DNA from: Desulfovibrio piger
GTDB lineage: Bacteria > Desulfobacterota > Desulfovibrionia > Desulfovibrionales > Desulfovibrionaceae
Direction of reading: 5' to 3'
Assembly (NCBI RefSeq): GCF_951793255.1
Contig: NZ_OX636706.1
Location: 951,001-1,015,000, forward strand
Length of the DNA: 64,000 bases
Made by a program: the position numbers and the translations under genes. Under the pieces are notes generated by a model, which was not told the origin of the DNA, did not search any database, and was given only the letters and a program-made list of their open reading frames with translations. Shown in pieces: positions 9,007 to 18,241 of this stretch. How positions within the stretch are numbered: position 1 is the first letter of the stretch; every line of letters begins with the position of its first letter.

Positions 9007-9027
9007 AATTGAATTTCATTTTCAATT
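9007..9027. promoter_or_regulatory. Candidate Fur-type operator
   Basis: AATTGAA (9007-9013) and TTCAATT (9021-9027) form a perfect inverted repeat around TTTCATT. The inner sequence TGAATTTCATTTTCA resembles the 7-1-7 Fur pattern TGAnAAT-n-ATTnTCA with two differences. It lies in the divergent gap between moxR and the methyltransferase gene. Assignment to Fur is inference. Confidence 0.45.
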
Positions 9028-9093
9028 AAGATATACGGGAAGGGCATGCAAGGCAAGTTTTTTCTGGGGGCGGCCGCATGCAAGGAGCAAAGC

Positions 9094-9738
9094 ATGGATA
9101 TCTGGCAGCATATCATCCGCCCCGGGGACGTCTGGGGGCGTTTTACCCTGTACCTGAAGCAGAACGGGCAGGCTGCCGTGCAGCGGGAGGTCGTGCGTTC
9201 CCTGCGGCTGCGGGTGCGCGACGTGGTCCTCGATCTGGGCGGTGGCGGCCGTGCCCTGGCCCAGCTTGCCCTGTATTCGGGGGCCGTCTACGGCGTGGCC
9301 GCCACCGCTGCGGCGGTATCGGCCGCCACGGTGCGCAACCGCCATGACGTGGCCCGGGGCAGGATCCGCATTTGCCGGGGCGCGTTCCCCGCCCTGCCGT
9401 TCCCGGCGGAGATGTTCCACGTCATCACCGCGTTCGAGCCCGCGTTCTGGGCAGGCGATCTGTCCGCCTGCCTGCGCGAGATCCGGCGTCTGCTGCGTCC
9501 CGGCGGCCAGTGCGTGCTGGTGTGCGCGGATGGACGGGAAAACGGCCGCCCCGCACCGGCCGGGCATACGGTGGACGAGCTCAACGCCCTGGCAGACAGG
9601 GCCGGGCTGCTGTGCCTGCCGCCCCTGCGTTTGCGGCGCAAAGGGCGTGTGGTCCTGCACTGGTTGCAGCCTGCCTGCGACCTGTGCCGCCCCATGCCGC
9701 TGGACGTGTTCCCGGCGGGCTGGGCCCAGGCCTGCTAG
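9094..9738 (+). CDS. Class I SAM-dependent methyltransferase
   Basis: 214 residues. Motif I reads VVLDLGGGGRALAQLAL, with glycine where most family members have cysteine or serine. Later come FHVITAFEPAFW (around motif IV) and LREIRRLLRPGGQCVLVCAD (motif post-I/VI region), the usual UbiE/YcgJ-like layout. The substrate is unknown. AAGGAG upstream sets the start at 9094, not the earlier in-frame ATG at 9046. The gene is alone on the plus strand, divergent from the MoxR/VWA operon, with a Fur-like palindrome in between; that would make it iron-responsive if correct. Confidence 0.82.
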   Translation: MDIWQHIIRPGDVWGRFTLYLKQNGQAAVQREVVRSLRLRVRDVVLDLGGGGRALAQLALYSGAVYGVAATAAAVSAATVRNRHDVARGRIRICRGAFPALPFPAEMFHVITAFEPAFWAGDLSACLREIRRLLRPGGQCVLVCADGRENGRPAPAGHTVDELNALADRAGLLCLPPLRLRRKGRVVLHWLQPACDLCRPMPLDVFPAGWAQAC

Positions 9739-10289
9739 GGGGAACGCTCGCCGTATTTGCTGGGGGAAGGGAAAGCCCTCATCGCTGCTGCCGATGCCCG
9801 TAAAGCGCCTTCGTCGCTCACGGCTAAGGTCTGCAGCCGCCTCCGGCCGTCGCCCGTGCGCGAGGGGCCTATTCCCCCACGCTCCCATCCTTTCCCCGGC
9901 GCGCTTTTTCAGATGAGCGCTGGACCTGCGGCAGGCCCTTCACTGGAGAGATGTTCGGATGTTGTCTATCTAATTGAAATAAATTGTTGATTTTGTATTT
10001 TTCGCCCTTGGGCGGGGCGTGTTTTTGAAGGGGAGGGAATCCCTTGCTCCGCTGCCGTCTGCCGGGACTGCGCGCAAACGGGGACGGGCCCTGCACCACC
10101 CGGAAGGCGCTGTCCGGGCGGGCGGCTTTCCACGGCTCCTTACCCGCATCTTCAGGAAAGGAGAAACCCGGCATGAGCCCGCCGCAGGGATGCGGGGACA
10201 GCTCCACAACAGGCGACCGGCGTGACACGAAACATCGATGGGGGACCATGTCCCCCTTTTTTTGTGTGTCGCCAGCGTGTTCCCTGCCG
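9739..10289. other. Intergenic region, no gene seen
   Basis: About 550 bases. The first 130 resemble, loosely, the dispersed intergenic repeat found near 29.85 kb and 61.7 kb (shared GTAA-GCGCCT and GCCGCCTCCGG-like stretches). Positions 9960-10010 are AT-rich, with no clear promoter. No frame with a ribosome binding site was found. Confidence 0.45.
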
Positions 10290-10329
10290 AAAAAAAAAGA
10301 CCGGCACCGCCTTTCCGGCGGCCCCGGTC
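10290..10329 (-). terminator. Terminator of the acyltransferase gene
   Basis: On the minus strand GACCGGGGCCGCC pairs with GGCGGTGCCGGTC across a short loop and is followed by a run of eight or more T. Confidence 0.85.
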
Positions 10330-10394
10330 CCGTCATTGCCGGCGGCATCCTCCAGCACTGTCAGTGCTGAGCCCGCGGCAGGCTTTCCTTTGGC

Positions 10395-11444
10395 CTAGCC
10401 GCCGATGAGATAGCGCGAGCGTTTGCCCATGACCTTCTTGATGCCCAGGATGCAGAGGATGCAAAGGGCTATCTCCACGGTCACGGTGAGGTTGGCGATG
10501 GTGAAGACCTGTCCGGGCAGCGCGGCGCCGAGCACCTGGAACAGGGGCGCCTGGAAGATGCCCTGGAAGATGGCATGCAGGAAGAAGAGCGGGAAGCTGT
10601 AGCGGGCCAGGAAGTCCAGGGCCAGCACTTCCCTGTCCATGCCTTCCAGCAGTTCCAGCACCCAGGAGCCGATACAGAGTTTCTGCACATAGTAGGCCCC
10701 TTCGATGTTGGGCATGAAGCTGCCGAAGTAATGGTCGGCCACGATGAGCAGGGAGGTCAGCACGGCCGTCACGCGGATGGCGCTGAGGTGGCGGCGGATG
10801 AAGGCCATACAGGCGTCACGGTTGCGGGCGCAGTACACGCCCATGAGGAAGATGGGCACGAAGAAGCAGAGGTTGCGCAAGGGCGAGACCAGCAGGCGCG
10901 GCACCATCAGGGGCAGGACGGAGGCCGGGAGCAGGATCTTTTGCAGCAGCCCGGTGGGCAGGTGGAAGATGAGCGGTCCGACGCTGAACACGGTCATGAT
11001 GAAGGGGATGTACCAGTAGGGCACCAGACTGGCCGACCCGTAGGCCAGACAGCGCAGGACGTCCCACAGGGAGGCCACGGGCGTGCCGTCGTTGATGAAG
11101 GGGATGTCGTAGCCGAACCAGTGGTGGGAGATCCAGCCCGCGGCCAGCAGGAGCAGCGACAGGATGAAGTAGGGACAGAAGACGTTGACGATCTTGGACT
11201 TGTAGAAGCGCAAGGGGGGGAACTGGCCTTTCCTGCGGTTCACGAAGTCGAACAGATAGCCGGAGATGAAGACGAAGTAGATGGTGGCGGAGTGGAAAAG
11301 ACACAGCCGCAGGCTGTCCTGGAGCTTGGCGGCGTCCTCGCTGCCCGCGAGGACGGGGCCCACCCACATGTGGGTGAGCATGACGGAGACGATGGCGAAG
11401 GCCCTGAAATAGTGGAAGGTCAGGTCATAATTTTTTGGCGTCAT
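10395..11444 (-). CDS. Acyltransferase 3 family membrane protein
   Basis: 349 residues with about ten hydrophobic segments. The N-terminal FHYFRAFAIVSVMLTHMWVG fits the acyltransferase-3 start, where an arginine and a histidine in the first helix are conserved and the histidine is catalytic. Members O-acetylate sugars of lipopolysaccharide, capsule or peptidoglycan, or succinylate similar substrates; the target here is unknown. No sugar-polymer gene is adjacent. The gene ends at a good terminator. Its start at 11444 has no strong ribosome binding site, but it opens the first helix naturally. It is separated from recD2 by about 95 bases and may have its own promoter. Confidence 0.85.
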   Translation of the reverse strand: MTPKNYDLTFHYFRAFAIVSVMLTHMWVGPVLAGSEDAAKLQDSLRLCLFHSATIYFVFISGYLFDFVNRRKGQFPPLRFYKSKIVNVFCPYFILSLLLLAAGWISHHWFGYDIPFINDGTPVASLWDVLRCLAYGSASLVPYWYIPFIMTVFSVGPLIFHLPTGLLQKILLPASVLPLMVPRLLVSPLRNLCFFVPIFLMGVYCARNRDACMAFIRRHLSAIRVTAVLTSLLIVADHYFGSFMPNIEGAYYVQKLCIGSWVLELLEGMDREVLALDFLARYSFPLFFLHAIFQGIFQAPLFQVLGAALPGQVFTIANLTVTVEIALCILCILGIKKVMGKRSRYLIGG

Positions 11445-11539
11445 GCAGTACCTTTGATCCGGCCGGTCATCCGGCGCAGGAGTGGCGAAATTCCTTACTT
11501 TGCAGATAAGGATTATTGCCTCCTAAACCGGATGGCGGG

Positions 11540-13837
11540 CTATGTCAACGGTTGCAGACGCAGGGCAAGGCGGGTGTGGCGGGTGCGGGTCTTGTTGTTC
11601 TTGACGGCCATGTGCAGGGCGCGGCTCTCGCCCACCAGCACCACCAGCTTTTTGCCGCGCGTGACGCCGGTATAGACCAGGTTGCGCTGCAGCAGCACGT
11701 AATGCTGCATCATCAGCGGGATGACCACGGCAGGGTATTCCGAGCCCTGCGATTTGTGGATGGAGATGGCGTAGGCGGGCGTCAGTTCGTCCAGCTCCTC
11801 GAAGTCATAGGGCACCACGCGGTCGTCGTAGCGCACGCTCAGGGTCCGCTCCTTGCCGTCCAGAAAGACGATGCGGCCCACGTCGCCGTTGAAGACGTCC
11901 TTGTCGTAGTTGTTGCGGATCTGCATGACCTTGTCGTGCAGGCGGAAGCTGCGTTCGCCGCGCCGCACTTCCAGCCCGTTGGGGTTGAGGCTGGCCTGCA
12001 GGCGCAGATTGAGCTGCGCCGCGCCCACGGCGCCCTTGTGCATGGGCGTGAGCACCTGGATGTCGTTGACCGGGTCCAGGCCGAAGCGGCGCGGGATGTG
12101 GTTGCGCACCAGATCCACCACCATGTCGGCGGCGCGTTCCGGGTCGTTCTGGTGGATGAAATAGAAATCCGAGAGCCTGTCCTTGCTGGATTCCAGCGAG
12201 GGCACCTGCCCCTTGTTGATGAGGTGGGCGTTGCAGATGATCTCGCTTTCCGCCGACTGGCGGAAGATCTCGGTCAGCTCCACCACGGGCACCGCCCCGG
12301 AGGCGATGATGTCGGCCAGCACGTTGCCCGGCCCCACGGAGGGCAGCTGGTGCACGTCGCCCACCAGCACCACGGTGGCGCCCATGGGCACGGCCTTGAG
12401 CAGGTGGTAGAAGAGCAGGGTGTCCATCATGGAGGCCTCGTCCACCACCAGCAGGCCGCAGGCCAGCGGGTTGTCCTCGTTGCGGGCAAAGCCGTCCTCC
12501 TGCGGGCTGTATTCCAGCAGGCGGTGGATGGTGCGGGCCTCGCGGCCCGATGTCTCGCTCATGCGCTTGGCGGCGCGGCCCGTGGGCGCGGCCAGCAGGA
12601 TCTTGGCCTTGACCTCGGCGAACAGGCGGATGATGGCGTTGATGATGGTGGTCTTGCCCGTGCCGGGGCCGCCGGTGAGCACCATGACCTTGCTGCGCGC
12701 CGCGGTGCGCACGGCCTCCAGCTGTTCCGGGGCCAGGCTGATGGACAGGGATTCCGTGACCTTTTCCACCAGGGCGTCGGGCTCGGCGAAACGCACGGCC
12801 TTGGGCGAGTGCAGCAGGCGGTGCAGATAGAAGGCCGTCTTGGATTCGTAATGATGGTAGCGGCGCAGGTAGACGGCCACTTCCGGCGCTTCCGCCTCCT
12901 CGCCGTCCTCGCGGAAGACAGCGGGCAGGCGCCCGGGCAGCTCGTCCAGGCTCTCGCGCACCACGCGCTCTTCCTGCTCCAGGGCCAGCACGGCCTGCCG
13001 GGCCAGGTCGCGGTCCACGGCCAGCTGCTGGCAGGCCTGATCCAGCAGCTCCTCCTCGGGAAGGAAGACATTGCCGTCGTCCGTGGCCTTCTGCAGCACA
13101 TAGAGCAACCCCGCCTGGATGCGCAGGGGATGATCCTCGGCAAAGCCCAACTTGCGGGCCGCGGCGTCGGCCGTCACGAAGCCGATGCCCCGGATGTCCA
13201 TGGCCAGACGGTAGGGGTTCTCGCGCACCACGTTGAGGGCCTCGCCGCCGTAGGCGCGGTAGATGCGCACGGCATAGGCGGGCGTGATGCCGTGGGGCTG
13301 CAAAAAGAGCAGCAGGTCGCGGATGCCCCGGTGCTCGGCCCAGCTTTCCTTGATCTTCTCGAAACTCTTCTTGCCCACGCCCTTGATCTTGAGCAGGCGT
13401 TCGGGCTCTTCGTCCAGCACGCGGATGGTGTCCGTGCCGAAGGCCGCCACGATGCGCCCGGCCATCTCCTCGCCCACGCCCTTGATGAGGCCCGAGGCCA
13501 GGTACAGGCGGATGCCCTCGCTGGTGGCGGGCAGCATCTCCTCGGCCATGTCGAAGGCCAGCTGGCGGCCGAAACGCGCGTTGTTGACCCAGCGGCCGCT
13601 GACCTGCAACCGGACGCCCACCTGCGGGTTGACCATGTGGCCCACGCAGGTCACGGGATCGCGGCTCACCGTGCGGCTGGGCGCGCCCTTGACCTTGGCC
13701 TCCACGGGCAGGGCCCTGTCGGGCAGCAGGCGCAGCACGGTATAGCCGTTCTCTTCGTTGTGGAAGACCACACGTTCCAGCGTGCCGGTGAGCTCCACGG
13801 CATCGGGATCGCGCAGCAGGGGAAGATCGTCAGACAT
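11540..13837 (-). CDS. recD2: RecD2-type ATP-dependent 5'-3' DNA helicase
   Basis: 765 residues, the RecD2 length. The N-terminal OB-like region is followed by helix-hairpin-helix elements (GLIKGVGEEMAGRIVAAFG, LLKIKGVGKKSFEKIKESW), characteristic of RecD2 and absent from RecBCD-type RecD. Walker A is LTGGPGTGKTTI near residue 390 and Walker B is LLVVDEASMMD. The C-terminal UvrD-like end has AYAISIHKSQGSEYPAV and VYTGVTRGKKLVVLV. The protein would unwind DNA in repair or replication-fork rescue. It is the third gene after the antiporter and aroC on the same strand, but a repeat element fills the gap to aroC. Confidence 0.95.
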   Translation of the reverse strand: MSDDLPLLRDPDAVELTGTLERVVFHNEENGYTVLRLLPDRALPVEAKVKGAPSRTVSRDPVTCVGHMVNPQVGVRLQVSGRWVNNARFGRQLAFDMAEEMLPATSEGIRLYLASGLIKGVGEEMAGRIVAAFGTDTIRVLDEEPERLLKIKGVGKKSFEKIKESWAEHRGIRDLLLFLQPHGITPAYAVRIYRAYGGEALNVVRENPYRLAMDIRGIGFVTADAAARKLGFAEDHPLRIQAGLLYVLQKATDDGNVFLPEEELLDQACQQLAVDRDLARQAVLALEQEERVVRESLDELPGRLPAVFREDGEEAEAPEVAVYLRRYHHYESKTAFYLHRLLHSPKAVRFAEPDALVEKVTESLSISLAPEQLEAVRTAARSKVMVLTGGPGTGKTTIINAIIRLFAEVKAKILLAAPTGRAAKRMSETSGREARTIHRLLEYSPQEDGFARNEDNPLACGLLVVDEASMMDTLLFYHLLKAVPMGATVVLVGDVHQLPSVGPGNVLADIIASGAVPVVELTEIFRQSAESEIICNAHLINKGQVPSLESSKDRLSDFYFIHQNDPERAADMVVDLVRNHIPRRFGLDPVNDIQVLTPMHKGAVGAAQLNLRLQASLNPNGLEVRRGERSFRLHDKVMQIRNNYDKDVFNGDVGRIVFLDGKERTLSVRYDDRVVPYDFEELDELTPAYAISIHKSQGSEYPAVVIPLMMQHYVLLQRNLVYTGVTRGKKLVVLVGESRALHMAVKNNKTRTRHTRLALRLQPLT

Positions 13838-13852
13838 GGCAGACCAGGAGAG

Positions 13853-13937
13853 CGGTTTTTGGAGGGATGGGGGAGTTCGAGGGGAAGGGAGACCTTTTTA
13901 CCGCAGGAAAAAGGGCCCCTTCCCCCTCAACAAACAC
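13853..13937 (-). repeat. Dispersed intergenic repeat, family 1 copy
   Basis: Read on the minus strand, this gap between aroC and recD2 starts TTGAGGGGGAAGGGGCCC, continues with an AAAAAGGTCTCCCTTCCCC block and ends CTCCCCCATCCCTCC. The same order of blocks appears at 56,192-56,268 and, in part, at 56,477-56,537. It is rich in inverted G/C tracts and can fold back on itself. Confidence 0.65.
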
Positions 13938-13939
13938 TG

Positions 13940-15037
13940 CTAAAACCAGTCCACGCCGTCGGGCACGGGCAGGACGGCCATGCGCTCCTGCAGCAGCAGG
14001 GCGTCGGCCAGCACCAGAGCGGTCATGGCCGTGAGCACGGGCACGATGCGCGGGATGGCCGCAAGGTCGTGACGGCCGCCGATGAGCACGCTGGCGGGCT
14101 GGTCGTGGACGTCGATGGTCTGCTGTTCCTGCGCGATGGAGGCGATGGGTTTGACGCCCACGCGCAGCACGATGTCCTGGCCGCTGGAGATGCCGCCCAG
14201 GATGCCGCCCGCATGGTTGCCGGCAAAGCGGCCGCCGGGCAGCATGGGATCGTTGTTCTGCGAGCCGGTGAGGCGCGCGGCGGCAAAGCCCTCGCCCACT
14301 TCCACGGCCTTGACCGCGCCCACGCCCATGAGGGCATAGGCCAGCCGGGCGTCCAGCTTGTCGAAGCAGGGCTCGCCCAGACCGGCGGGCACGTTGCGGG
14401 CCACCACCTGCACCACGCCGCCCAGGGTGTCCCCGGCGGCACGGGCCGCGGCGACGCGCTCTTCCCAGAGCGGGACCACGCTGTCGGCGGCGGCGAAGAA
14501 GGGACGGCTCAGGGCCGCGTCCGGATCGCACGCTTCGGGGGGAACGGCGATGCCGCCCAGCTCCACGGCCCCGGCCACGATCCGGATGCCGCGCGTGGCC
14601 AGCAGCTTTTTGGCGATGGCCCCGGCCGCCACACGGGCCACGGTCTCGCGCCCGGAGGAGCGGCCGCCGCCGCGGTAGTCGCGGATGCCGTGGAACTTTT
14701 TGAAGAAGCCCCAGTCCGCGTGCCCGGGCCGGAAGACCTGGGCCAGATTGCCGTAATCGCGGGAGCGCTGGTCCTCGTTGGCGATGTGGAAAGCGATGGG
14801 CGTGCCGGTGGTCAGGCCCTGGAACACGCCGGAAAGGATGCGGACGGTATCGGATTCCTTGCGTTTGGTGGCCGTGGCGCCCTGTCCGGGCTTGCGCAGG
14901 TCCAGCTCGCGCTGCAGGTCTTCCTCGCTCAGGGGCAGGCCTGCGGGGCAGCCGTCCAGCACGCCGCCCAGACCGGGCCCATGAGATTCGCCGTACGAGG
15001 TGAGGCGCAGGATGCGCCCAAAGGAATTGCCTGCCAT
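13940..15037 (-). CDS. aroC: Chorismate synthase
   Basis: Converts 5-enolpyruvylshikimate 3-phosphate to chorismate, the last shikimate step; it needs reduced FMN. 365 residues, normal length. Signature motifs are GNSFGRILRLTSYGESHG at the N-terminus, GMTG-type FRPGHADWGFFKKFHGIRDY with RGGGRSSGRETVARVAAGAI, and a C-terminal GGRHDLAAIPR containing the conserved arginine-histidine region. The start lies one base after the antiporter stop, so the two genes are almost certainly cotranscribed and perhaps translationally coupled. No other aro gene is nearby. Confidence 0.96.
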   Translation of the reverse strand: MAGNSFGRILRLTSYGESHGPGLGGVLDGCPAGLPLSEEDLQRELDLRKPGQGATATKRKESDTVRILSGVFQGLTTGTPIAFHIANEDQRSRDYGNLAQVFRPGHADWGFFKKFHGIRDYRGGGRSSGRETVARVAAGAIAKKLLATRGIRIVAGAVELGGIAVPPEACDPDAALSRPFFAAADSVVPLWEERVAAARAAGDTLGGVVQVVARNVPAGLGEPCFDKLDARLAYALMGVGAVKAVEVGEGFAAARLTGSQNNDPMLPGGRFAGNHAGGILGGISSGQDIVLRVGVKPIASIAQEQQTIDVHDQPASVLIGGRHDLAAIPRIVPVLTAMTALVLADALLLQERMAVLPVPDGVDWF

Positions 15038-15038
15038 A

Positions 15039-16439
15039 TCACGCCTCCGTGCTGCGGGCCTTGATGCGGGGCAGGCCCAGGATGATGGCCAGGATGCCGG
15101 CCACGGCCAGCAGCATGCAGTACCAGTTGTTGATGGTGATCTCCAGCGGCGAGATCTTGGCCAGGGAACCGGCCAGCAGCAGCTGGGCGGCCCAGGGGAT
15201 CAGGCCCTGGAAGACACAGGAAAAGATGTCCAGAAGGCTGGCGCTGCGGCGCGGGTCGATGCCGTTCTTGAGGGCGATCTCGCGGGCCAGGCCGCCGGTG
15301 AGGATGATGGCCACGGTGTTGTTGGCCGTGCAGATGTCGGCCAGGCTGGCCAGCAGGGCGATGCAGGATTCCCCCACCCGCGAGGAGCCCTTGCCGCCGC
15401 TTTTCCCGGCCAGGCGGCGGGCCAGGCCGTCCACGCGGGCCAGCAGCCAGGCGATGCCGCCGTGGTAGCGGATGAGCTCGCCCAGGCCGCCGATGAGCAT
15501 GGACAGGACCATGATCTCGTTCATGCCGGTGAAGCCCTTGTAGATGTCCTGCCCCCAGCGGAGCAGGCTGTAGGGCACGATCTGGCCGTCCGCGCCGGGG
15601 ATGCCGCAGAACAGGCCCACCAGACCGCTGAGCAGAATGCCCGTGGCCAGGACGATGAAGGCGTTGAGCCCGGTCAGGGCCAGCACCAGCACGGCGATGT
15701 AGGGCAGGACGCGGATCAGCTCGAAGTCGTGCAGGGTCACTTCGGTACCGCCCGAGGCCGAGAACCAGAGCAGGGCCACGGTGAGCAGGGCGGCGGGCAG
15801 GACGATGAGGAAGTTCATGCGGAACTTGTCGCCCATCTCGCAGCCCTGGGTGCGGGTGGCGGCGATGGTGGTGTCCGAGATCATGGACAGGTTGTCGCCG
15901 AACATGGCCCCGCCCAGCACCACGCCCATGAGCACGGGCACTTCGATGCTTGTCTGGGCGGCCACGCCCAGGGCGATGGGCGTGATGGCGGCCACGGTGC
16001 CCATGCTGGTGCCCATGGCCGTGGACACGAAGGCGCCGATGAGGAACAGGCCGGGCAGGATGAAGGCCGGCGGCACCAGCGAAAGGCCGAAGTTCACCGT
16101 GGCATCCACGCTGCCGATGGCCGTGGCCGTGGCGGCAAAACCGCCCGCCAGCAGGTAGATCATGCACATGGTGATGATGTTGATCTCGCCCACACCGGTG
16201 AGGAAGATGGTGATCTTTTTGGACAGGCGGGCCCGGCCCTGCATCAGGGCCAGGGCGATGGCGGGCAGGATGGCCACCGTGGCGGAGAGCTGGTAGAAGG
16301 CCATGTCCACACCGGCCAGGCTCAGGCTGACGCCCGTACCGATGAAGATGAGCAAAAAGAGCAGCAGGGGCAGGATGGCGGCAAAGGAGGCCGGCGCCTC
16401 CTGCTGTTCCTGCGGGGCTGTGTAGGTTTGCGGGTTCAT
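15039..16439 (-). CDS. NhaC-family Na+/H+ antiporter-like membrane transporter
   Basis: 466 residues with about twelve hydrophobic segments. The conserved core AMGTSMGTVAAITPIA and the downstream GVVLGGAMFGDNLSMISDTT match the NhaC/ion-transporter superfamily pattern, in which the GDN-x-S-x-ISDT region helps form the ion path. NADICTANNTVAIIL is another family block. The exchanged ion or substrate is uncertain; some relatives move organic acids or amino acids. It sits at the head of an operon with aroC. A good promoter lies about 130 bases upstream. Confidence 0.85.
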   Translation of the reverse strand: MNPQTYTAPQEQQEAPASFAAILPLLLFLLIFIGTGVSLSLAGVDMAFYQLSATVAILPAIALALMQGRARLSKKITIFLTGVGEINIITMCMIYLLAGGFAATATAIGSVDATVNFGLSLVPPAFILPGLFLIGAFVSTAMGTSMGTVAAITPIALGVAAQTSIEVPVLMGVVLGGAMFGDNLSMISDTTIAATRTQGCEMGDKFRMNFLIVLPAALLTVALLWFSASGGTEVTLHDFELIRVLPYIAVLVLALTGLNAFIVLATGILLSGLVGLFCGIPGADGQIVPYSLLRWGQDIYKGFTGMNEIMVLSMLIGGLGELIRYHGGIAWLLARVDGLARRLAGKSGGKGSSRVGESCIALLASLADICTANNTVAIILTGGLAREIALKNGIDPRRSASLLDIFSCVFQGLIPWAAQLLLAGSLAKISPLEITINNWYCMLLAVAGILAIILGLPRIKARSTEA

Positions 16440-16565
16440 GATGCCTCGGCACGCGGAAAGGTGGATGGGATGGCGGCAGGCCCGCGGGCCCCGCCGGTCT
16501 TGCGGGTCAGTGGCTGTGCCGCGCGCCGGGCGCGGCGGCGGATGTCACGGCATCCGTAATCGCTC

Positions 16566-16594
16566 AATGTACTTAATCCGCACAGGGTTTGCAA
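16566..16594 (-). promoter_or_regulatory. Sigma70-type promoter for the antiporter-aroC operon
   Basis: On the minus strand TTGCAA (16594-16589) is followed after exactly 17 bases by TACATT (16571-16566). It points at the antiporter gene. Confidence 0.5.
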
Positions 16595-16865
16595 GTTGCA
16601 GGCCGGACGCGAGCGCCCGGGGGAAGCCCGGTATCCTGGCCGGGGCGGGTGCCCTGCGGCATGGCAGCGGCCGAAGGCGGAGCCGGTACGAGGTCTGACC
16701 CATCCCGGACCTGCAGGAGGATCGGCAGGGGAGCCCGCAAACGCCGGTGCCCGCTGTCGGTGGCGAGGATGCCGGGGAGGGCCGCTCCCTCTCCTTTGCG
16801 GTCATCGTGGCGGCCGCCCGCGGGAATGGCCGTCTACGGGGAGGGCAGGAGCCGGGCGGCGGATA
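16595..16865. other. GC-rich intergenic spacer
   Basis: With the neighbouring promoter and metK terminator this makes up the 476-base gap between the antiporter start and the metK stop. No gene or RNA was recognised. Confidence 0.4.
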
Positions 16866-16894
16866 CAAAAAAGGCCGGGGAAAGCCCCGGCCTT
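16866..16894 (-). terminator. metK terminator
   Basis: On the minus strand AAGGCCGGGG and CCCCGGCCTT pair across a four-base loop and run into TTTTTT. Confidence 0.92.
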
Positions 16895-16915
16895 CAACAG
16901 GATCAGTCGTGCGGA

Positions 16916-18088
16916 CTAGACCTTGGCGGCGGTGCGCAGGTCGGCCACGGCGTCGGTCTTTTCCCAGGTGAACTCGGGCAGCTCGCGGCCGAAGTGGCCG
17001 TAGCAGGAGGTCTTGGAGTAGATGGGACGCTTGAGGTCCAGACGCTTGGTGATGAAGTAGGGGCGCATGTCGAAGACTTCACGCACGGCCTTGGTCAGCA
17101 CTTCGTCGGGGATCTCGCTGGTGCCCTGGGAGGAGACCAGCACGCTCACCGGATCGGCCACGCCGATGCAGTAGGCGATCTGGACTTCGCACACCGGGGC
17201 CAGACCGGCGGCCACCACGTTCTTGGCGATGTAGCGGCCCATGTAGGCGCCGGAACGGTCCACCTTGGAGGGGTCCTTGCCGGAGAAGGCGCCGCCGCCG
17301 TGATGGCCGCTGCCGCCGTAGGTGTCCTGGATGATCTTGCGGCCGGTGAGGCCGCAGTCGCCCATGGGACCGCCCACCACGAAACGGCCGGTGGTGTTGA
17401 TGAAGATCTCGCAGTCCTTTTCATCGAAGTAGCCGGAGGGCTCCAGCACGGGGCGGATCACGTGCTTCTTCACGGCTTCGATGATGTCGGCCTGGGAGGC
17501 GGAAGCGGCGTGCTGGGTGGAGACCACCACGTTGTTGATGCGCACGGGCTTGCCGTCCAGGTATTCGAAGGAGACCTGGGTCTTGCCGTCAGGACGGAAG
17601 AAGGGCACGGTGCCGTCCTTGCGCACCTTGGTCAGCTGCTGGGAGAGCTGGTGGGCCCAGAAGATGGGGGCGGGCATGAGGGTGGGGGTCTCGTTGCAGG
17701 CAAAGCCGAACATCATGCCCTGGTCACCGGCGCCCTGGTCTTCGGGAGCGGCGCGCAGCACGCCCTGGGCGATGTCGGGGGACTGGTGGTCGATGGAGGA
17801 GATCACGGCGCAGGTGTCGGCGTCGAAGCCCATGTCGGAGCTGGTGTAGCCGATCTCGCGGATGGTCTCGCGCACCACGTGGGGCAGGTCGGCATAGCCC
17901 GTGGTGGTGATCTCGCCGGCGATGACCGCCATGCCGGTGGTCACCAGGGTCTCGCAGGCCACATGGGCGTTGGGGTCCTGGGCCAGCAGGGTGTCCAGGA
18001 CGGCGTCGGAGATCTGGTCCGCCACCTTGTCGGGATGGCCTTCGGTCACGGACTCGGAGGTGAAGAAATATTTGCCCTTGGTTTGCAT
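16916..18088 (-). CDS. metK: S-adenosylmethionine synthetase
   Basis: Makes S-adenosylmethionine from methionine and ATP. 390 residues. Signatures: [20 protein letters not shown] at the N-terminus, [12 protein letters not shown] in the middle and [20 protein letters not shown] (the phosphate loop) near residue 265. The start at 18088 is preferred over the ATG at 18103 because GGAGA sits seven bases before it. It lies downstream of panC on the same strand with a 153-base gap holding strong hairpins but no recognisable SAM riboswitch. A terminator follows. Confidence 0.97.
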   Translation of the reverse strand: MQTKGKYFFTSESVTEGHPDKVADQISDAVLDTLLAQDPNAHVACETLVTTGMAVIAGEITTTGYADLPHVVRETIREIGYTSSDMGFDADTCAVISSIDHQSPDIAQGVLRAAPEDQGAGDQGMMFGFACNETPTLMPAPIFWAHQLSQQLTKVRKDGTVPFFRPDGKTQVSFEYLDGKPVRINNVVVSTQHAASASQADIIEAVKKHVIRPVLEPSGYFDEKDCEIFINTTGRFVVGGPMGDCGLTGRKIIQDTYGGSGHHGGGAFSGKDPSKVDRSGAYMGRYIAKNVVAAGLAPVCEVQIAYCIGVADPVSVLVSSQGTSEIPDEVLTKAVREVFDMRPYFITKRLDLKRPIYSKTSCYGHFGRELPEFTWEKTDAVADLRTAAKV

Positions 18089-18241
18089 TGGTCTGTTCTC
18101 CATGGTTCAGTATGGCCCGCGGCCGTTGCCGGACCGCAGGTCGCCTGCACCGCCCGTGCGGGCGGCCGGGCAGGCATGGGGAAGCCGGGCCGGGACATCA
18201 GCCCGGTCCGGCCCCTGCCGAAAAAACATATGGCCTGTCCG

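Noticed and set aside
11516..15064. A 1182-codon open frame on the plus strand
   Set aside because: It is antisense to recD2 and aroC, is extremely rich in His, Gly, Ala and Gln, and has no family motif; a by-product of high-GC codon use.
18104..18241. Possible SAM or SAH riboswitch before metK
   Set aside because: The region has strong GC hairpins, but I could not match any conserved core of the known SAM or SAH classes.
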